NCBI GenBank assembly: GCA_964017195.1
Contig: OZ024889.1
Span: forward strand, 54,220,711-54,284,710
DNA length: 64,000 bases
Origin: Siderastrea radians
Lineage: Eukaryota > Cnidaria > Anthozoa > Scleractinia > Rhizangiidae
Direction of reading: 5' to 3'
Numbering within the stretch: the stretch's first letter is position 1; each line of letters opens with the position of its first letter. Of this stretch, positions 59,000 through 64,000 are shown one piece after another. The position numbers were made by a program, and so were the translations under genes. The notes under the pieces were generated by a model, which was given only the letters and a program-made list of their open reading frames with translations, ran no database searches and was not told where the DNA came from.

Positions 59000-60230
59000 C
59001 ACGGGCATCTACCGGGTTGGCGAAAACGGCGTCTTTCAAACAAGGCATCGTGAGAGGGTCAGAAGAAGAGAAAGACGGGGAAGAGGAAAGACAACATCAG
59101 GACAAGCCTGAAGCTCGCCGACTCCTGGAAGGTAATGGAAAATATGGGTACTATGACTGAAAGAGTCAATTTGGTGCCCCTACCCCTTCTCTCTTTAGGG
59201 TTTTAGGTAGCGTCAAGTCAAATCAGTTCACTACTTGTTTTCTTTCCCCGGCTCGAGTTTTGTGTGGTGAAATGCGTTTGTGTGTGCACGGCGGGAACAT
59301 ACGATGTCGGATGAATTCATGTGGAGTCAACTCATAACTCGATCACGTGACGCGATAGTGTCTCTTCTTAGCGGGCGCCTATCAGCGCATAGTGCCCGCT
59401 TTTGGCAATTTTCGGTGAAACAAATTGCTAGCTCTTTAACCATTTCCAGTGTAAATTATTAGAAACGAAGAACGTGCATTAAAATGGCTTCCGTGTACAC
59501 GTCAATCACCTTGGGGGCTTTCCCACTCCATTTTTCGTGTCATTATAATCGCATTGCAACTGTCAGCATTTTTTTTTCGCTCAAAATTTAGCGTTTTACA
59601 ATAAAAACAATAGAGCCCTTCTATCTCAGGCGCTATGCGTGTTAGGTTTCCTCGGAAATTTGAAGTTCAAACTTCATATAAGCCCTCGAACTACGTTCTC
59701 GGGCTAATACTTGTTGTGAACATCAAATTTCCTTTAAATAGCCAATGAGACAGTCGAGTTGATTTTTCAATTCATAAAAAAGACACGAAGGAGTATTTTA
59801 GTCTTATTGAGTTTAGTTGAGAACTAGGTCATATTCAGAACAAAAATTGTACAAAATTGTACTTTCCAAGGAAGTAGTGAACGATTGTTGATAATCAGCC
59901 AATATGATTCGTTTATTCTCAATAGACTGCAGCCGCGAATGTCTACTAGTAGCGAATAGACAATAACAATCATTCAGCCAGTCAGATTCGCGTATCCACT
60001 ATAGACCACAGTGAATGTCTACTCAAAGCCAACAGACAATGAAGATCGGGCCAATTACACTGCTGTATTCGCAATAATAGTAGACTCGACCACGTTGAGT
60101 GTGTGATCTGCTTAATATTAAAGGTGTATATGAAAATTTAGAATAATTGCTCAGGTGATTATAAAAAGCGCCCGCACTGATTGTTCGAGGATTACGTCAT
60201 ATCTTGCTATAATTACCCTGCGCAAGGTGA
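59000..60230. other. Non-coding stretch, no gene seen
   Basis: Only short frames occur. An inverted pair, AGCGGGC and GCCCGCT, flanks about 17 bases near 59371-59401. Confidence 0.4.
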
Positions 60231-60236
60231 TTATTG

Positions 60237-60960
60237 CGGAGCCTGCGGGCAAAGCCCGCCAGCGGAGCTCCATTGCTAAGGAAATATGGTAACCTATCAA
60301 TCCGAGAAATTTTGGCTGTGACGTAATAGCGGAGCCAGCGCGCTAGCGCGTCAGCGGAGCTCCATTGCTAAGGAAATTTGGTAACCTATCAAGCCAAAAA
60401 TTTTTGGTAGTGACGTAATAATCACGTGACCGTCCGTCCGTACGTCCGTACATCCGTACGTCCGTCCGTCCGCACCAGAGGGCTACCAATACACTTCATA
60501 CACTGGATATAACCCTGTGCTGAATCCCGTGTGTTTTTGGCGCGAAATCGCATGTTGACTCGCGTTGTAGCAAAACAAGCAAAGACAACAAAAGTCAAAA
60601 ACAAATTTGTTAATGGAAAAAAAAAGTTCAAAAGAACACTCATTTGTCTTTTTGGTGGAAGGGGAAAAGTTCAATTTAGGCGAAAGAAATTAGGCGATAA
60701 AGTTCAGGCAAAAAGTTCAAATTTGCCTCGTCGGTTCTGTTCAAACTCGGTCGGCACACCGCTTGAGTTCGCAGCTTTTCGCAGCGGTTTCGACGCCAAA
60801 TATAGCAGAGCTAGTGCTTTTTGGTTTTTTCTGTCCACAACCATGGTTTTTACGGCGTTTCGAACACATTTTGCCAGGAAAAACACAAGCATTTTCATGC
60901 TGATAGGCGGCTTGTCACGAAGAAAGAAATAAGTATTAAAATTAACTTTTAAAATAACGT
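60237..60960. repeat. GTCC-rich repeat module, copy 1
   Basis: A palindromic GCGGGCAAAGCCCGC block is followed by two direct copies of CGGAGCTCCATTGCTAAGGA (60262 and 60354). A CACGTGACC-(GTCC)n tract (60422-60471) and a GGCGCGAAATCGCATG block follow. A 133-codon frame over its right half (60531-60932) is basic and repetitive in composition and is not convincing as a gene. Confidence 0.6.
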
Positions 60961-61214
60961 TAAACGCCGATGGCCTAGTGGACTAGTCACCGGCATCTCA
61001 CGCCGTCGAGCCGGGTTAGACACTCAGCGGGAGCAGGAAATTTTTCGTTTTTTTCTTTTTCTTTTCTATTATTTAACGACTTGAATGAGAGTATTTTCAC
61101 AAATTAATAACTGCCAGCAAAAACAAAAAAACAAAACAAAAAAAAAACAAAAACAAAAAACAGACAAAACAAAAAGGGGGGCTCCGCTTTTAGACTTGGC
61201 TAAATCTATATATT

Positions 61215-61660
61215 AGTCACGTGACCGTCCTTCTGTACGTCCGTACGTCCGTACATCCGTACGTCCGTCCGTCCGCACAGACTCTGTGGGAGGGGGAGGG
61301 GAGTCCCAAGACAACCCGACGGGGATAGAGAATGCCATTTTTTTCTTGGCGGGAAATCGCGCGGTGCTTTAGGGCAACCGGCGTTTTTCTTGGCGGGAAA
61401 TCGCATGACCATCGTCGCTTTTGAAAAAGAGGTTTCTTTAAAAGCTTAAGCTTCTTTAGCATTTAACGATTGCTCGAGAGTACTGAAGTTTTATACTTGA
61501 CAAAAAAAACCATCTAATATCTATAAATGGAAAGAAAAAGTTCAAAAGAATACTGGTAGAAGGCGAAAAGTTCAAGTTACGAAAGCTGCATCCAAAGGAC
61601 TTCATCGCTTTGTTTTCTTCACGGCGGAGAGTTTGCCCTGTTCTGAAACACAACCGAGTA
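61215..61660. repeat. GTCC-rich repeat module, copy 2
   Basis: CACGTGACC-(GTCC)n (61218-61277) is followed by two copies of TTGGCGGGAAATCGC, matching the order in copy 1. Confidence 0.65.
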
Positions 61661-62131
61661 AGTGAAGTTTTTAAAGGGTCTAAGGTACATGATTTCGAGT
61701 ATTACGATGAAAGAAATTACGTTTTGAAATGGAAATTTGATTTATGCCATTAGAAATGTGTTATTTACTTTTGACTTTAAAAAATTATTAGAAAACGCGC
61801 TCAGATTTGTGACAGATTCTTGAATATTTTGCCATGCTCAGCCGATTTCACTCGCGTGGACCGACCTACGATTTTGGAAGTGTAACGCGAATTGCATTTA
61901 AGTATAAACTTACGGGTTTTCGAATAAACGTTTTTCAAAACTGATTTCTCTGTCCATTATTTTGTGTTTGTTTATTCATGACAGTTTATTCACCTTGTTT
62001 ATTCATGACAGGTCTAAGCACAGCCGCAAGACAACTGCACAAGCTTTGCTTTCAATTTTGACTGTCCGGTCCATCTCTTTGTGCAACTGTCGATTTTCTT
62101 GTCCTAGAAGTTTTCAATAGTAATAATCTTT

Positions 62132-62436
62132 TAAGCGAAGCAGTTGTCGGTTTAAAGCTATTTTATCCCAAAAGCTTCCGAAAACAGTTTTGTGCGTTCC
62201 TCAAAGCGCCTAACTTTATATAGGCTTACTTCGCATCCGAAAAACATATGCCGGCATAATAACAATTTAATTAAAGCGTGTTTGGCGTTTCTTTGTTTTG
62301 AATCTTGATGGTTTCCAGTTAGAGAACGAAATATAACAGTTATTTGAAAAACTATAAGCGAAGCAGTTGTTGGTTTAAACCTATTATGCCCGAAAAGCTT
62401 CCAAAAACAGTTCGGTGCATTTTTTAAAGGGCTCGA
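62132..62436. repeat. ~80-bp direct repeat, two copies
   Basis: AAGCGAAGCAGTTGTCGGTT at 62134 recurs with small changes at 62355, and likeness continues through AAAAGCTTCC and AACAGTT. Confidence 0.85.
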
Positions 62437-63800
62437 ATTTCAGACAATTTGCAGACGCGTGGCTAGTTAGCGAATTCATCCTTCAGTCCCACATGTTTTA
62501 AAATTCGTAGCAATATATCGATAGTTAATTTTCGTCGGTGTTAGAATACGTTAAGCGAGCAGCTTCAAGGTGGCCTTCAATGATGTTTTTTTGGGTTTTC
62601 TTGACAACACATGAAAACCAGCAATTGATATAAAGAACTATGACTCAACGCAGCAGGTCACGTTTTATGAGGGACTGAATAACAGTTGTGTCCCGTGTCA
62701 CAGATGACGAAAGTCGCCTTTGCCAATAGCGCCGTCTTACGCGATCTTGTAAACTGTGGTTCTTGGCCAATGAGAAAGCCAGAAATTGTGAGAAATTGTG
62801 GAAACTGGTAATTACAATTGGCATAACCTGGCTTCTGCTCACTTTCACTCTTTATTAATAATTGAGACAAAGAGCGCCGGCAATCACTTCAGAACCCATC
62901 CAAGGAAGGCAAGGACGAAAATGCAACGGTCCGTGGAAAGTCCGTTCGACTGGAAGATGTACTTGGTTGCTGTACTGCATCAAGAGTCGGCAAATTATCG
63001 GACAGCTAGAGGTGATCAATCGTCCGCTGATTTTCCACCAGTCCACAGGCCAAAAGGATGTTATAGCGCCGGAAGGGATGCCGCCGATCCGCAGCAGTCG
63101 TTTACGTAAGAAAAAATGCTTCCGGAGAATGTTGCAGAAACATCACTAGAAGGACGCCAGATGAAGTCTAGAGAGCGATTTTTCACCTTCATCGATGGGC
63201 AAGCGTAGAGGAGCGATTTGCAAGCAGATTGAAAAGGAACTGAAAACAGACGGAAAAAGTTTGAAGGAATTACGTAATAGGTTGGTGCATTGCTACAGCA
63301 GCTATCACTATTCGCTCATGTAACGAAGCTGTTAATTTTAAAGTGACTTATGTTAGGCACATTATGTGTCATAAATAAGTGTTCATTTGATCGCATGTTT
63401 CATGAAAGAAAATAGCATTTGGCCCAGCAAGCGCTACTGAGAAGGATAACGTTTTCAACTGATGCCGACAGAATTAAATTGCCTGCTGACACCTTCCTGG
63501 TTTTTATCGCGCCTTTCAAGAACCTTTGTAATTGGTAATAATCTAAAACAACATACAGTGTGTTGAAAAGAACATTTTTATCCAACTCCTCATACTAATA
63601 TTATTTTCACAAATAAAAAAGTGAAGTGTAAATATTTGCCATATTCATTATTGTTATTTGTACGGAAGAAACTGGTTTGAAAGCATCTTGTTATACCCGC
63701 GCACAACTCTTTATACTTCCTCTTCTCATTCGTTTTTATCACTCATTACAAACTTTGAATTAAAAAAAAAAACGCTTTTTAGAAAAGGCATATTGTACAG
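62437..63800. other. Stretch with overlapping short frames, no gene confirmed
   Basis: Between 62860 and 63330 several overlapping frames occur on the plus strand (for example MQRSVESPFDWKMYLVAVLH from 62920, and MGKRRGAICKQIEKELKTDG from about 63196). They could be a decayed exon set, since charged, gene-like peptides appear in shifting frames. No donor or acceptor ties them together. Confidence 0.3.
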
Positions 63801-63815
63801 TATCGCCATACGTGG

Positions 63816-64000
63816 TAGCCTGTTCCAGGCGTTCAGATAGTGGAGCGCGAGCGAAAAAGAAAGCGAGCGAAAGAGCGGGAAAAAAACGAGGGGAGACTAG
63901 GGAAGAGGACGAGGAACGCCTGTGAAATTAATTTTAAAAAGCTCATGACGGTATAACAGAATCTGGTATACCCTCTGATTGGCCAAATTTGACACCTCCT
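63816..64000. repeat. AGCCTGTTCCAGG repeat family, running off the window
   Basis: It starts TAGCCTGTTCCAGGCGTTCA as at 45917 and continues with a purine-rich stretch (GCGAGCGAAAAAGAAAGCG). It ends near an inverse GGAACGCCTG at 63915, so a short hairpin element of about 100 bases is present. Confidence 0.6.

Noticed and set aside
60531..60932. 133-codon basic frame
   Set aside because: It lies within a repeat module with homopolymer-rich composition. The related module at 61.2 kb does not keep the frame.
60962..61040. Possible tRNA gene (GCCGATGGCCTAGTGGACTA start)
   Set aside because: Only an A-box-like start is present. No B box or closing acceptor stem could be found.

Overview
This window looks like nuclear DNA of a cnidarian, most likely a stony coral. 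The reasons are split genes with clean GT-AG introns, no operons or ribosome binding sites, very low coding density, and a dense mix of LINE, DIRS, Tc1-like and TTAA-flanked relics. The coral assignment rests on remembered likeness of the repeat families and is an inference.

Region by region. 110-545 is a TTAA-flanked MITE. 2190-5860 is a dead LINE on the minus strand, split by the 3' end of a second LINE. 6965-11095 and 17405-22420 are two diverged direct copies of the same 4-5 kb non-coding segment. The second copy lies in intron 1 of the best intact gene, a six-exon minus-strand gene (14387-22994) whose 451-residue product ends in a Cys/His-rich motif. A DIRS-type relic lies at 11250-12470. 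24.4-25.0 kb holds the last exon or exons of another minus-strand gene.

25-47 kb is a multi-copy locus with a recurrent TGACGTCA-type module. A unit of about 2.5-2.9 kb recurs at 30.25-33.1 kb and, broken up, at 33.14-47.2 kb, with partial copies elsewhere. Into the last unit two ~5 kb elements with ~0.95 kb terminal inverted repeats have inserted in opposite orientations (33248-39822 and 40099-45118). Their 7-bp target duplications are matched crosswise and the 276 bp between them is flipped, the signature of an inversion by recombination between the copies. One copy also carries a 1421-bp Tc1/mariner-like insertion (36054-37474), and the other copy preserves the empty site.

47.48-49.15 kb is a head-to-head array of nearly identical 247-bp units, each with a tRNA-like Pol III sequence. 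51.85-56.6 kb is a candidate mobile element: inverted ends with subterminal TCACG motifs enclose a frameshifted three-exon gene for a protein with SAP-like and NHL-like regions. The rest of the right end holds hairpins, microsatellites and repeat fragments.

The genes do not form a visible pathway. Most of the structure records duplication and transposition. The two most interesting objects are the crosswise-duplication element pair and the SAP/NHL element; the tRNA-like array comes next.
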